Shown here piece after piece: positions 1 through 10,317 of a DNA stretch of 64,000 bases (position 1 is the stretch's first letter; each line of letters starts with the position of its first letter). A model generated the notes under the pieces. That model made no database searches and was not told the origin of the DNA. It was given only the letters and a program-made list of their open reading frames with translations. A program made the translations under genes and the position numbers. This DNA comes from Miscanthus floridulus (Eukaryota; Streptophyta; Magnoliopsida; Poales; Poaceae): positions 80,230,570-80,294,569 of the forward strand of contig NC_089598.1 of assembly GCF_019320115.1 (NCBI RefSeq), written 5' to 3'.

Positions 1-2014
1 CAATATTAGGTACTCGTGGTAATTTTGGTAGCTCCGGAATAATTAGTTTGCTAAATAGATAATGATGTCTTATTTTGAATAATGATTAAATCGATAGGAT
101 AAAATAAAGAAACACCGTTGGTTTATATAACTAAACTAATTGTTGGAAAATAACGCCTTATCCGACAACGGGAATATGTAGTCTATGTACAGTCGTCGTT
201 AGAACTAACTCGTTACTCGAGAGGCGTAAAGCGTATTTATACGAGTCACGATTTCAGTCAATTAATTATATCTTTGCCTGGCATTACATTGCATATCATA
301 ATAGGGACGTCGGTGGATCACGGAGTTGTCGGGAGTTGCTGGAGGAATGGTGCTTTTGGAGATCATGTCGCCATGATGGAAAGCTAACTTCTGATTATAT
401 TTTTCCCAGGCAAGCCCCGGTGCATAACCCCTACTTTCTGCAGTTTAAGTTATATTTGTGCATTAAGTTTCAAGGAGTTGAATGAAACCACTTGCATATA
501 TATCTTTATCCTATGAGTCTTACTAGTATGACAGGATCGTGTAGATTGCTATGCTACAGGACTCCGGTAGAAGTCGAGTGATTGCCTGTCACTCGCGAGA
601 GATAGGAAATATATTATTGGATTACTATCACTTGGAAAATATGAAAATGGTGACCGGGCAGGGATATGGTTTGGGTATTGGTGGGTGTAAGAAGTTGTGT
701 CGCCGCGGAGGCGGGTCATAACTTGGTTACACCGTTTTCTCCCTGTCTGGTCGATTAAGAACCGATCGTGCATATGACTCTAGGCAGGTCACAGACTTAT
801 TATCCCGAGCACATACTTGTGTATGGGCGCTTGGAATGCTTGTTGCTCTCTTGTCACGGATCTGGCTCTTTCCGGACCGACTGTCAGGGTTTTATTTTGG
901 TGGAGGAGGTCCTTGCACCGCACTGAGTCCGGGACTCAGAGGCGGGGGCTTGGAGTCCCAGTTTGGACGGGGACCTGGACACCCGGGACAGGAGAGTGAT
1001 GGGTTGGTCCTGCTTGTGCCCGGGGTACAAGCGGGGCGTGTGTTTTCGGGGTACCCAGCTGGGGGCATTGATTCGCGAATCGCCGGGCTATCCGGTACGG
1101 CTTGTCTACGGTTTAGCATCGTAGTAAGAACTGAAAGATGAAAGATGGAAGATGGACAAAGGAAATCTGATTGCTTACCACCTGCTTGAAAGTAGCACAG
1201 GTGCTTACATAGAATGGTTAGTTAATGAACCAATGCGGCTATTATTAAAAATCAAAGATAAGGACGCACGCTTAGTAATGCTTTCTGTAAATGCAACCCA
1301 CAAACCAGATAGCCTTGCATATTCTTGGAGTCTTTTCTTTTCTCCTACCGGGTAAGTCTTGCTGAGTACAATTGAGTACTCAGGGTTTTATTTCCCCCTG
1401 TTGCAGGTGACAGGTGGACGCTTGAGCCGACCTTTGTGTGTGGATTCCTCCTGGTGGGCTCAGAGAGGATTTCCTTTACGCTGCGATCGTAGTTGCTATT
1501 TATAACTCTCATCAAATGCTTTTATAAATGAAAGTTTCATAATCTATTGCCGTAGTCTATATACCAATACTTCATCATGTCATTAATAGATGTTTATTTC
1601 CGCTGTAACTCTGTTCACATGTTTCTATTCCGTTGTTCAATTAAATTGTTTATAACTTTGATAACATGATTCATTCCGCTGTTATATTAATAAATATTAT
1701 ACTCTGATGTTGTATTAAAAGTGATGTAAGAAATGGTTAAGAATGATACAAGCTTTATTCTCCCATTTGTGATTCTGGTGGCAAAAATGTGGATTTTCGG
1801 GTTCTCCCCTAGGGTGTGTCCGACGGAACCGAGTAATCTAATGTTCTCCCCTGAGTGCTTAGTGTCTAATGGAAGACAAGCACTCCTGTGAGACATTAAA
1901 TTAGGCGGTTCTGCCACAAACGCACTATGTCGACTAGTGCGAATAGAGCCTCCAATGCCCTCGGCATGGGACCCTCCGCTGGGTACAGTCTAATCTTTCT
2001 GATTACTGTAATCT
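1..2014 (+). repeat. Right part of 5' LTR (plus junction) of a gypsy-type element, copy 1
   Basis: This segment recurs at 6448-8460 with, as far as I can read, a single 1-base length difference (four T versus three T near 735-738). Both copies end after ...ATTACTGTAATCT and then diverge completely. With the start of the right-hand LTR at 4244, base 1 lies about 2.2 kb inside the left LTR, whose beginning is outside the window. A likely classical LTR end is ...TTCTGCCACA at about 1918, but the identity continues about 96 bp further. The short ORFs here occur identically in both copies, match nothing I know, and are left out as non-coding. Confidence 0.75.
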
Positions 2015-2457
2015 GTCCCACCGTGGTGCACTTGACCACGTACCTGCTCGCTCTAGATGAGCAGTACGACCGTCAAGCCTTGGAGCTGAGGGCGTGCCTT
2101 CAGCGCGCCGAGGAAGCCAAGGTCTTCAACCGGATGCTCCAGGTGCAGCTCGCCGAAGCGCATGCCAGCGCTGCAGCTGCTGAGAGCCGAGAGGCTACCA
2201 TGGAGGAATCTCTGAAGGAGGCTGAAGATCGGCATGTCCATCAGCTGGGTGAGGCCTATCTGTTCACTAGGGCCAGGCGGAGGTCGCTGGTTGATGGAAG
2301 GCAGAATGCCCCAATCTTGGAAGGGATCCCTCTCCACCCGCCAGAGAGAAGAAGAACCGGTGATGCAGAACCGCCAGCACCTCCACCGTCGGAAGTGTTA
2401 GAAGCAGAGCCCTTGATTCCTCTCACTCAGCCATTGCCACAAGAAGATGTAGAGTAG
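1927..2457 (+). CDS. Coiled-coil protein of a pol-less gypsy-type element, unrecognised family
   Basis: An open frame of 176 codons begins at ATG 1927, inside the segment shared by both LTR-like copies, and runs into the internal region. Residues 1-29 come from the shared sequence. Residues about 40-115 are rich in Leu, Ala, Glu and Arg (ELRACLQRAEEAK, VQLAEAHASAAAAESREA) and look like a coiled coil. The C-terminus is proline- and acid-rich (PPAPPPSEVLEAEPLIPL). No zinc knuckle, protease, RT or integrase motif is present. I do not recognise the family. It may be the sole protein of a non-autonomous retrotransposon, or an accessory ORF. In the second copy (8373) the frame diverges after residue 29, so only this copy has the full reading frame. 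Confidence 0.45.
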   Translation: MSTSANRASNALGMGPSAGYSLIFLITVICPTVVHLTTYLLALDEQYDRQALELRACLQRAEEAKVFNRMLQVQLAEAHASAAAAESREATMEESLKEAEDRHVHQLGEAYLFTRARRRSLVDGRQNAPILEGIPLHPPERRRTGDAEPPAPPPSEVLEAEPLIPLTQPLPQEDVE

Positions 2458-4230
2458 TTGCCTTGGGACGTTGTGCCCATAGTAGTAGTGTTTTTCGTTG
2501 CTGTCCCACTGTATTTTTCTCTTGCCGTTGTTGTCGTCCGTAGTTGTTGAGATCGTCCGGCCGTAGGTGAATGCTATGTCGTGAATGTGAGCCTGAATGC
2601 CTGTACGTTGTACCCGTGTAAGATCGTTGGAACATGCATTTTAATTATTTCGCTGTGTTTATTGCGTTCATTTACTTTAAAGTCTTGTTAGGCTTGCTCT
2701 AAGTTTTCCAAGGGCGATGATAAGTGAGTTACAAGAGAAGTTGACATTCAGATGCCAAGCAGATCAGCCGTGATTGGATGTTATTGGACACTGTAGCGAC
2801 TAATTGTGGATGTCCCAACAGAACACTTGAATCTTTTTAAACCAAATCCGTCGTTGGATTTAAATTCCTTGTCCCTTATTGTGGAGGGAAACCTTTGTTG
2901 TTGAATTTTTCCCTTGCGATACCCCTTACTCTGTGGTCTATGACCCCACTGCCTTCTGGGCGTGTAAGTTGGTAAAAGTTGCCTGGTTAAAAGCTTATGG
3001 TGCCGCGATGAAACCGAGGGCTCCATGTGGAACAGCTGCCACATGTGACGCTGCTCGGCACGCGCTGGTATCGAGGTTGTTAACCAAGTACCTTTACCAA
3101 GTTACACCGCCGTACTGTTTTGTTTTAAAATTTTCTCGAAAATGTTCGGGTGTTCAAACGGGAAATCCATAATGGGGATGCAAAAGTGTTTTTCAAGGTA
3201 AAAAGGAGATGGTTTGGAGAAAGGAAGTATGACATGATCTGGGTTTACAGAAAAGATGGATGTGGTCAAGGAAGTTCAGCAGTGGATAGTCGGGAGTAGT
3301 TGCAAAAGTCAGAGTGGACGTTTTGTCCCAAGCCCTGTGCTTAGTTGACCGTGCTACGCATGCCGGGTTATTTCGCTGTGTGCCCTACGAACGCCGTCGA
3401 TGTCGGGTCCATTATCGTCCCGTTTTCGCGTGACCGCGGCATCGTGCAGTGCCCGCCATCTTTGTGCACTGTGCGTTGCTCCTTTTCCAGCATCCGGTCG
3501 GCTCCCGACTCTCGCGCCTCGTCCCCGTACCGGACCCCCCCCTTTCCCTTCTTTTCCTTCTTCTTTGGTGACACGACCACCCGCACGCCTGCCTCATCGA
3601 GCGGACCCCCCCTCTACTCTCCTTTATTTCCCCCTCCGCCGCTCGCGCAGGAAGCACGCCATGTTTCTGACCTTATCTCCACATCATGCACCGTCTGTAT
3701 ATTCCAGCCCCGCCGCATCCGCCGTCAATGTGTTGCTTTTCCCTCTTCGTTCGCCTCTATAAATACCCTTGGTCCTTGCTTTTCTCCTTCATCCCCATTT
3801 CCCCTCACCTTTGGAGCAGAACTACGAAATCCAGTCGATGTTGTGAAGCTATGTTCGTCTGTCTGTGGTGATGGTGTGATCGAAGAAGAAGGAAGGATCC
3901 GGTTCGTCGAAGAAGTTCAAGTTCCCTTTTGGGCAGTCAATCTTAGGGTTCACGATGTTTTACTTCTCAGTCGACTGTTTCTGGATTTGTTGGTGCTACG
4001 CCATGTTTTGGATAATCATTATCTTGTTGTTTCTCCATTGTCCTCGTCTATCCCGACTTTGGGAGTAGGTCTTGGGTGTATCAAGTTGCTCTTAACCAGG
4101 TATTCCTAGATCCCCGTGTGGTTTAGTGTTCGAAGTCGTGTAATCTTTCGTGTAATCCCTGATCTACGGAATGTAATCGCGTTTCCCCTTTTCTGCTTCC
4201 AGTTTCGAATCTCGGGACGAGATTCTTTTT
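2458..4230 (+). other. Internal region of the non-autonomous element, no pol
   Basis: About 1.8 kb between the coiled-coil ORF and the polypurine tract hold no recognisable gag, protease, RT, RNase H or integrase. The stretch 3440-3830 is pyrimidine-rich (TCC/CCC runs) and ends in a TATA box. Open frames here (for example 3345-4109) are Pro/Ser-rich by composition and are not supported as genes. With only about 2.2 kb between the LTRs, the element would need enzymes from a partner element. Confidence 0.5.
3758..3765 (+). promoter_or_regulatory. TATA box in the internal region
   Basis: TATAAATA follows a C/T-rich stretch and is followed by pyrimidine-rich sequence (TTTTCTCCTTCATCCCC), the layout of a plant core promoter with a start about 30 bp downstream. 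It lies in the internal region, not in the LTR, so it might drive a second transcript toward the 3' LTR or come from a captured host promoter. No clear ORF follows. Confidence 0.35.
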
Positions 4231-4243
4231 AAGGGGGGTTGGT
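4231..4243 (+). other. Polypurine tract of the gypsy-type element
   Basis: AAGGGGGGTTGGT directly precedes TGTAACACCCC. It follows ATCTCGGGACGAGATTC, close to the motif that precedes the polypurine tract and 3' LTR in many plant Ty3/gypsy chromovirus-type elements. It fixes the element's orientation as + and the 3' LTR start at 4244. Confidence 0.7.
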
Positions 4244-4540
4244 TGTAACACCCCGGTGTTACGATCCTTTTTAGCGCCGCGATTTAGGCCTCAATAAAGT
4301 TTTCAAAACGAGTTTCTCGGATTTTTTTTTATTTAAAACGTATTCGACGCGATATGCGAATCCTGTGTGACGTAATTTCGCGAATTCAAATAAACGTCCA
4401 GGTAAAAATTTCAGTGCGTAAAAATAGTTAAGAATTGCTGAACGACAATTCTGGCCAATCGATAACGAACGGTTCATTCTATTAGATTAAGCATGAAAAA
4501 CAATGTTTATAAATAAAATAAAATCCGTTAATAAATAGAA

Positions 4541-4541
<1 letters not shown>

Positions 4542-4595
<54 letters not shown>
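4542..4595. repeat. (AT)n microsatellite
   Basis: About 27 uninterrupted AT units inside the long LTR. Confidence 0.95.
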
Positions 4596-4597
<2 letters not shown>

Positions 4598-4678
4598 TTT
4601 AGAATCAAATTTAAATTCGAGCTTGCTGATTTTTTTTGCTGTGCCTAGACGTTGCAAATTGACTAAAGTAATAAACCG

Positions 4679-4680
<2 letters not shown>

Positions 4681-4753
<73 letters not shown>

Positions 4754-4790
4754 GGTACGCATGTATATATATATATATATACACACACGC
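4681..4790. repeat. Interrupted (AT)n / (AC)n microsatellite
   Basis: AT units broken by GT and by a short non-repetitive insert (about 4754-4762), passing into ACACAC near 4780. Confidence 0.9.
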
Positions 4791-6447
4791 ACACACGCAC
4801 GGGGGAAAACGATTGCACCGTATGCTGTTGCTGCCTCTGCCCCTTTCGGTCTTGTCTCTGTCTGCCATGTCCTGTCATGTCTGTCTCCTTATTTTCTCTG
4901 CCAATGCTGTCTCCTGCCGTCCTTCCTTGCTCTCCTTTTTCTTCTACTAGGCCAACAGCTGAAGCCATCCACACCAATGATTTTCCCCTCCTCGGTTCCT
5001 GCCCGTGCTCCTGTCCTCGCCAGGCCACCGGGTGCCGCCGAGGCATGGCCGCGCCCGAGCCGCAGCGCCCGCATGCCGGCTGCCATGCCGTGGCCAGCTG
5101 CACCAACGTCCGCGCGTCTCCCCGTGTCGAGCGTTTCCGCGCTGCCCCACGCCACATACAGCAGCAGCTCGCCAGTGCCCCGCGCGCCCGTGCTTCGCCG
5201 TGGTACCCCACCGTCGTCGGGCGTCCGCTCCTTGGCACTGCACGGTAGCATCCGCCGCCGTGGAGTTCCGCTCCGCATCACCGAGCCCCTGGCCGGTGCT
5301 GGTTCGCATCCCCGTGCACGTGCTGTGCCTCTTCCCTCGCTGGAGTCCACGTCGAACCCGCAGAGCTCCTTGGCTGCTGCACCAGCGCGTCCCCTCCGTC
5401 TCGCCGGGTCCGCGCGCAACTCCCTGCGCCGCGTTTCCAACCGCGCGCGAGCGCGCCCCTTCGTCCCGCTCCGCGCCGGAGCCACCATGCTGCGGTCCGT
5501 GGATGCCCGGCACGCTCCAACGCCAAGGCCGCACCCGCCATGCCCGAGCACGGCGCCCCTCCTTTTCCCGTTGCTGCTCCGCTTCCGTGTGCGTCGTTGC
5601 CGCCTCGAACTCCCGCGGCTGCCGTGGCTGAGCGCCGGGCCGACGTGCCGCGTTCATGCTCCCGCGCCCCGCCACTACGCCGTTTGGTCTCCTCGTCGTC
5701 GTCAACGAGCGCGCGGCCGGGTTTCGCCGCCGGCCGATGCTCCCTCTACTCCATGCGCTCCTTCTCTAGGAAGGAGGAAGGTGAGCAAGGGTTTAAATCC
5801 AAGAAAACATTTTGTACAGGGTTCTTTACGCAAATACGTGTCACCGGGGAATAGTGTTTTGTCTTGGGAAGTAAATTGAGGAAAGTATAGGTGCGTCACT
5901 GCAAAAAGACCACCGCTGCCCTGCCTGGCCGCCTGGGCTGCTCGCCCGCGATTGGGCCACCGCCTACGCTGGGCCGGTCTACCGTTGGCTGGGCCGCCGG
6001 GTTGGAAGGCCGCGCGCGCCCCAGTGGCCCGCACCGCTTTGCTGGACCGATGGCTGCTCGCGCTGCTGGGCTGTTGCCCCGCTGGGCTGGCCGGCTGCTC
6101 ACCCGCGCGACTCACTGGGCCGTCCGCCGCCCGCACGCCGTTGGGGCCAGGTGATTGGCGCCGGCCCATTTCGACTTGTAGAGTAATTTTTGAGTTAGTT
6201 TAAAAAGGTAAAGTTGTAAAATCAATATAAAATAGCATAGGAGTCCAAAAATGGTGAAACTAATTTTGTTAGTCTCCTAAATTCATGATCTACCTGCTAG
6301 TCTAATTTGTTCATATAGTTGAATAATATTCTTGGAAGTTATATAATTAATTTAAGGCGTTTGATGTTGCAAAGTATAAACTTATAAGAATTTCCATGAT
6401 GCATTGGTAATAGTGTTGGATCTGAAATTCGTACAGTAGGCTCTTGG

Positions 6448-8460
6448 CAATATTAGGTACTCGTGGTAATTTTGGTAGCTCCGGAATAATTAGTTTGCTA
6501 AATAGATAATGATGTCTTATTTTGAATAATGATTAAATCGATAGGATAAAATAAAGAAACACCGTTGGTTTATATAACTAAACTAATTGTTGGAAAATAA
6601 CGCCTTATCCGACAACGGGAATATGTAGTCTATGTACAGTCGTCGTTAGAACTAACTCGTTACTCGAGAGGCGTAAAGCGTATTTATACGAGTCACGATT
6701 TCAGTCAATTAATTATATCTTTGCCTGGCATTACATTGCATATCATAATAGGGACGTCGGTGGATCACGGAGTTGTCGGGAGTTGCTGGAGGAATGGTGC
6801 TTTTGGAGATCATGTCGCCATGATGGAAAGCTAACTTCTGATTATATTTTTCCCAGGCAAGCCCCGGTGCATAACCCCTACTTTCTGCAGTTTAAGTTAT
6901 ATTTGTGCATTAAGTTTCAAGGAGTTGAATGAAACCACTTGCATATATATCTTTATCCTATGAGTCTTACTAGTATGACAGGATCGTGTAGATTGCTATG
7001 CTACAGGACTCCGGTAGAAGTCGAGTGATTGCCTGTCACTCGCGAGAGATAGGAAATATATTATTGGATTACTATCACTTGGAAAATATGAAAATGGTGA
7101 CCGGGCAGGGATATGGTTTGGGTATTGGTGGGTGTAAGAAGTTGTGTCGCCGCGGAGGCGGGTCATAACTTGGTTACACCGTTTCTCCCTGTCTGGTCGA
7201 TTAAGAACCGATCGTGCATATGACTCTAGGCAGGTCACAGACTTATTATCCCGAGCACATACTTGTGTATGGGCGCTTGGAATGCTTGTTGCTCTCTTGT
7301 CACGGATCTGGCTCTTTCCGGACCGACTGTCAGGGTTTTATTTTGGTGGAGGAGGTCCTTGCACCGCACTGAGTCCGGGACTCAGAGGCGGGGGCTTGGA
7401 GTCCCAGTTTGGACGGGGACCTGGACACCCGGGACAGGAGAGTGATGGGTTGGTCCTGCTTGTGCCCGGGGTACAAGCGGGGCGTGTGTTTTCGGGGTAC
7501 CCAGCTGGGGGCATTGATTCGCGAATCGCCGGGCTATCCGGTACGGCTTGTCTACGGTTTAGCATCGTAGTAAGAACTGAAAGATGAAAGATGGAAGATG
7601 GACAAAGGAAATCTGATTGCTTACCACCTGCTTGAAAGTAGCACAGGTGCTTACATAGAATGGTTAGTTAATGAACCAATGCGGCTATTATTAAAAATCA
7701 AAGATAAGGACGCACGCTTAGTAATGCTTTCTGTAAATGCAACCCACAAACCAGATAGCCTTGCATATTCTTGGAGTCTTTTCTTTTCTCCTACCGGGTA
7801 AGTCTTGCTGAGTACAATTGAGTACTCAGGGTTTTATTTCCCCCTGTTGCAGGTGACAGGTGGACGCTTGAGCCGACCTTTGTGTGTGGATTCCTCCTGG
7901 TGGGCTCAGAGAGGATTTCCTTTACGCTGCGATCGTAGTTGCTATTTATAACTCTCATCAAATGCTTTTATAAATGAAAGTTTCATAATCTATTGCCGTA
8001 GTCTATATACCAATACTTCATCATGTCATTAATAGATGTTTATTTCCGCTGTAACTCTGTTCACATGTTTCTATTCCGTTGTTCAATTAAATTGTTTATA
8101 ACTTTGATAACATGATTCATTCCGCTGTTATATTAATAAATATTATACTCTGATGTTGTATTAAAAGTGATGTAAGAAATGGTTAAGAATGATACAAGCT
8201 TTATTCTCCCATTTGTGATTCTGGTGGCAAAAATGTGGATTTTCGGGTTCTCCCCTAGGGTGTGTCCGACGGAACCGAGTAATCTAATGTTCTCCCCTGA
8301 GTGCTTAGTGTCTAATGGAAGACAAGCACTCCTGTGAGACATTAAATTAGGCGGTTCTGCCACAAACGCACTATGTCGACTAGTGCGAATAGAGCCTCCA
8401 ATGCCCTCGGCATGGGACCCTCCGCTGGGTACAGTCTAATCTTTCTGATTACTGTAATCT
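6448..8460 (+). repeat. Near-identical second copy of bases 1-2014
   Basis: Sequence from CAATATTAGGTACTCGTGG matches the window start at an offset of 6447, changing to 6446 after a 1-base deletion near 7182-7185. It ends at 8460, where an unrelated copia-like sequence begins. The copy includes the first 29 codons of the coiled-coil ORF at 8373, which are then cut off. Confidence 0.9.
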
Positions 8461-8503
8461 ACGCTTTTACTGCTTTTACCGTATTTATCTGTATGCCATC
8501 TCT

Positions 8504-9655
8504 GCATGCTGTAGCGTTCGTTAGAGATATACAGATGCACATATATGTCGTCACGAATTTGCTGATGTTATTTTTTTGGATTAAACAGATAATGAAAATG
8601 CCTAATTTTCTAACAATCCAAAAATCTAATGTCAGACAAATTTCTGTGAGTGGTTTTGCTGCTGCTTTGAAGCCAAATAATTTTGATGGCAAGAATTTCA
8701 TGATATGACGTGCCAAGATGGTATTGTGGTTGACTGCGATGAACTGCTATCACGCCGCATAGGGGAAGCCTGAACAGTTTACTCTTGAGGAGGAGAAAAA
8801 GTTCTTGGCTGCCGATAACCTGTTTCGAGACGCCGTGATCAGTGCACTTTATCCCAAATATGAGAAAAACTACATATCTTGCACATCAGGCAAAGAGTTA
8901 TGGGATGCTCTTGAGGCAAAGTTTGGAGTTTCTGATGCTGGCAGTGAGTTGTACCATATGGAGCAGCTGTATAACACAAAATAGTTAAAACCCGTTCTGT
9001 GGTCGAACAGGCTCATGAGATACAGGCGCTAGCAAAGGAACTAGAATATTTCTCATGTTTGTTGCCCGATAAGTTTGTGGCTGACGGTATAATCGCTAAG
9101 CTGCCACCTTTTTGGAGGGACTTTGCTACTTCTCTAAAACACAAGAGACAAGAGTTTAGCGTGGCTGAGCTTATTGGATCTCTTGATGTTAAGGAGAGGG
9201 CGAGAACAAAAGACAACCGTGGAAAAGGAGTTGAGTCTTCCGCCACCAATATGGTGGAGAAGAAAAACTCATTTGCATCTCGTAATAAAAAAGAAGAACA
9301 TGCAAGAGAGCAACAATGCAAAGCCTAAGCAAATTGCACAGTTCAAGAAGAAAAACAACAAGAAAGGTGAATGTTGCTTTGTTTACGGAGTGATGAGCAT
9401 TGGACAAGTGCGTGTCCAGACCGCAAATATAAGCAAGAAAAAAAATCAGCAAACATGGTGATTAGCGAGACTAGAGGAGGAACATCTGGGTATGGTAATA
9501 TTAACATTGTTCCCCCCTATATATGTCGTGAATGCCATATATTCTGACTGCAGTCTAGCTTTGAAGGTTGTTACACATGCACATATATGCTGTCATGAAC
9601 CTGCTAATATTATTTTTCTGCTGATAATGAGAATGCCTAAATTTCTAACATTCTC
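8504..9655 (+). pseudogene. Ty1/copia gag remnant (UBN2-type) with broken zinc knuckle
   Basis: The conceptual translation matches the grass copia gag family in order: KPNNFDGKNF near 8670, then WLTAMNCYHA, GKPEQFTLEEEKKF, ISCTSGKELWDALEAKFGV and GSELYHMEQLY. After a stop at 8983 it continues as VVEQAHEIQALAKELE, IIAKLPPFWRDFATSLK and EFSVAELIGSLDVKE to 9328. A degenerate CCHC knuckle follows in two frames (CCFVYG, then DEHWTSACPDRK), and the domain ends as SANMVISETRGGTSGYGN near 9500. There are several stops and at least two frameshifts, and no protease or pol follows. The gag would package RNA in virus-like particles if intact. Segments 8504-8632 and 9530-9652 are diverged copies of one another, perhaps leftovers of LTR or leader sequence. 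Confidence 0.8.
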
Positions 9656-10310
9656 ATCCTCCAGAGTCTACAAAGCATTGGTCGATCACCCAGGACTCAT
9701 CCTGTCTTCAAATGGATCTGGAAGTGCCCACGTCAGCCGAAACACAAAGTGTTCTTCTGGCTACTACTCAAGGATCGATTTAGCACCAGAAATATCCTCA
9801 GTTGAAAATTATAACTATGTCCTTTGCAGCTCATCGACAGAAGAGGACTTGTACCATCTCTTCCTTCATTGTGATTTTGCTAAACAGTGTTGGAATTTGC
9901 TCAGAATTGATGTCCAGCAAGAAAGCACCTTCCCTGATATTGTAACAACCTTCAAAGCTAGACTGCAGTCAGAGTTATTTATGGTGGCAATCATACTGAT
10001 GTGCTGGTCCATTTGAACAGCAAGGAATGACTTTATCTTCAAAGGGCTACAGCCAGATGTGCAAGACTATAAACGAAACTTCTGCAAGGAACTGAAATTG
10101 GTTCTGCTCAGGGTTAAGCCAAGCGCACTCTCAAGATTTGAATCATGGCTTCAGAACATTTCAACACTTCAGTCCTAGGATTATGCTTAATTTTTTTATT
10201 TCTTTTTCGGTTCCCTGAGTTTTGCTTGTAATCTTTGACTTCCGCCTTTTAATTTAAATAAATAAATTTTCTGTAGGGGCCAAGGCCCCTCCAGTTCCCT
10301 CAAAAAAAAA
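9654..10310 (+). mobile_element. 5'-truncated LINE (L1-type) 3' end
   Basis: The 3' end of a LINE ORF2 is visible. A zf-RVT (reverse transcriptase zinc-binding) region reads FKWIWKCPRQPKHKVFFW at 9706, continues after a frameshift near 9800 as NYNYVLCSSSTEEDLYHLFLHC and CWNLLRI, then ARNDFIFKG. A Trp codon is replaced by TGA at 10014. A 3' UTR (CAAGGCCCCTCCAGTTCCCT) and a short poly(A) end at 10310. AACATTC occurs at 9647-9653 and again at 10311-10317 and fits a 7-bp target-site duplication. RT and endonuclease are missing, as is normal for 5'-truncated copies. Confidence 0.8.
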
Positions 10311-10317
10311 AACATTC

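Larger units (their letters stand above)
4244..8366 (+). mobile_element. 3' LTR of the gypsy-type element, unusually long (about 4.1 kb)
   Basis: It starts TGTAACACC-CC-GGTGTTACG, so the terminus itself forms a small palindrome. The left 2.2 kb holds (AT)n tracts (4542-4595, 4681-4780) and a GC-rich block (about 4980-6160). The right part (from 6448) equals window bases 1 to about 1918. The long open frames in the GC-rich block are compositional: they overlap in all frames and show no motif. The right end is uncertain, because identity with copy 1 continues to 8460. Confidence 0.6.

Noticed and set aside
2024..2041. Possible PBS TGGTGCACTTGACC after the shared segment
   Set aside because: It sits in the right place only if the LTR ends at 2014; I could not match it to a tRNA 3' end.
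3345..4109. 254-codon open frame in the internal region
   Set aside because: It spans a TATA box and a pyrimidine-rich leader, has Pro/Ser bias and no motif; better read as non-coding.
4761..5879. 372-codon open frame and several overlapping frames on both strands
   Set aside because: All lie in a GC-rich LTR block where stops are rare; they overlap in all frames, show no domain, and consist of Pro/Arg/Ala-rich compositional sequence beginning in a microsatellite.
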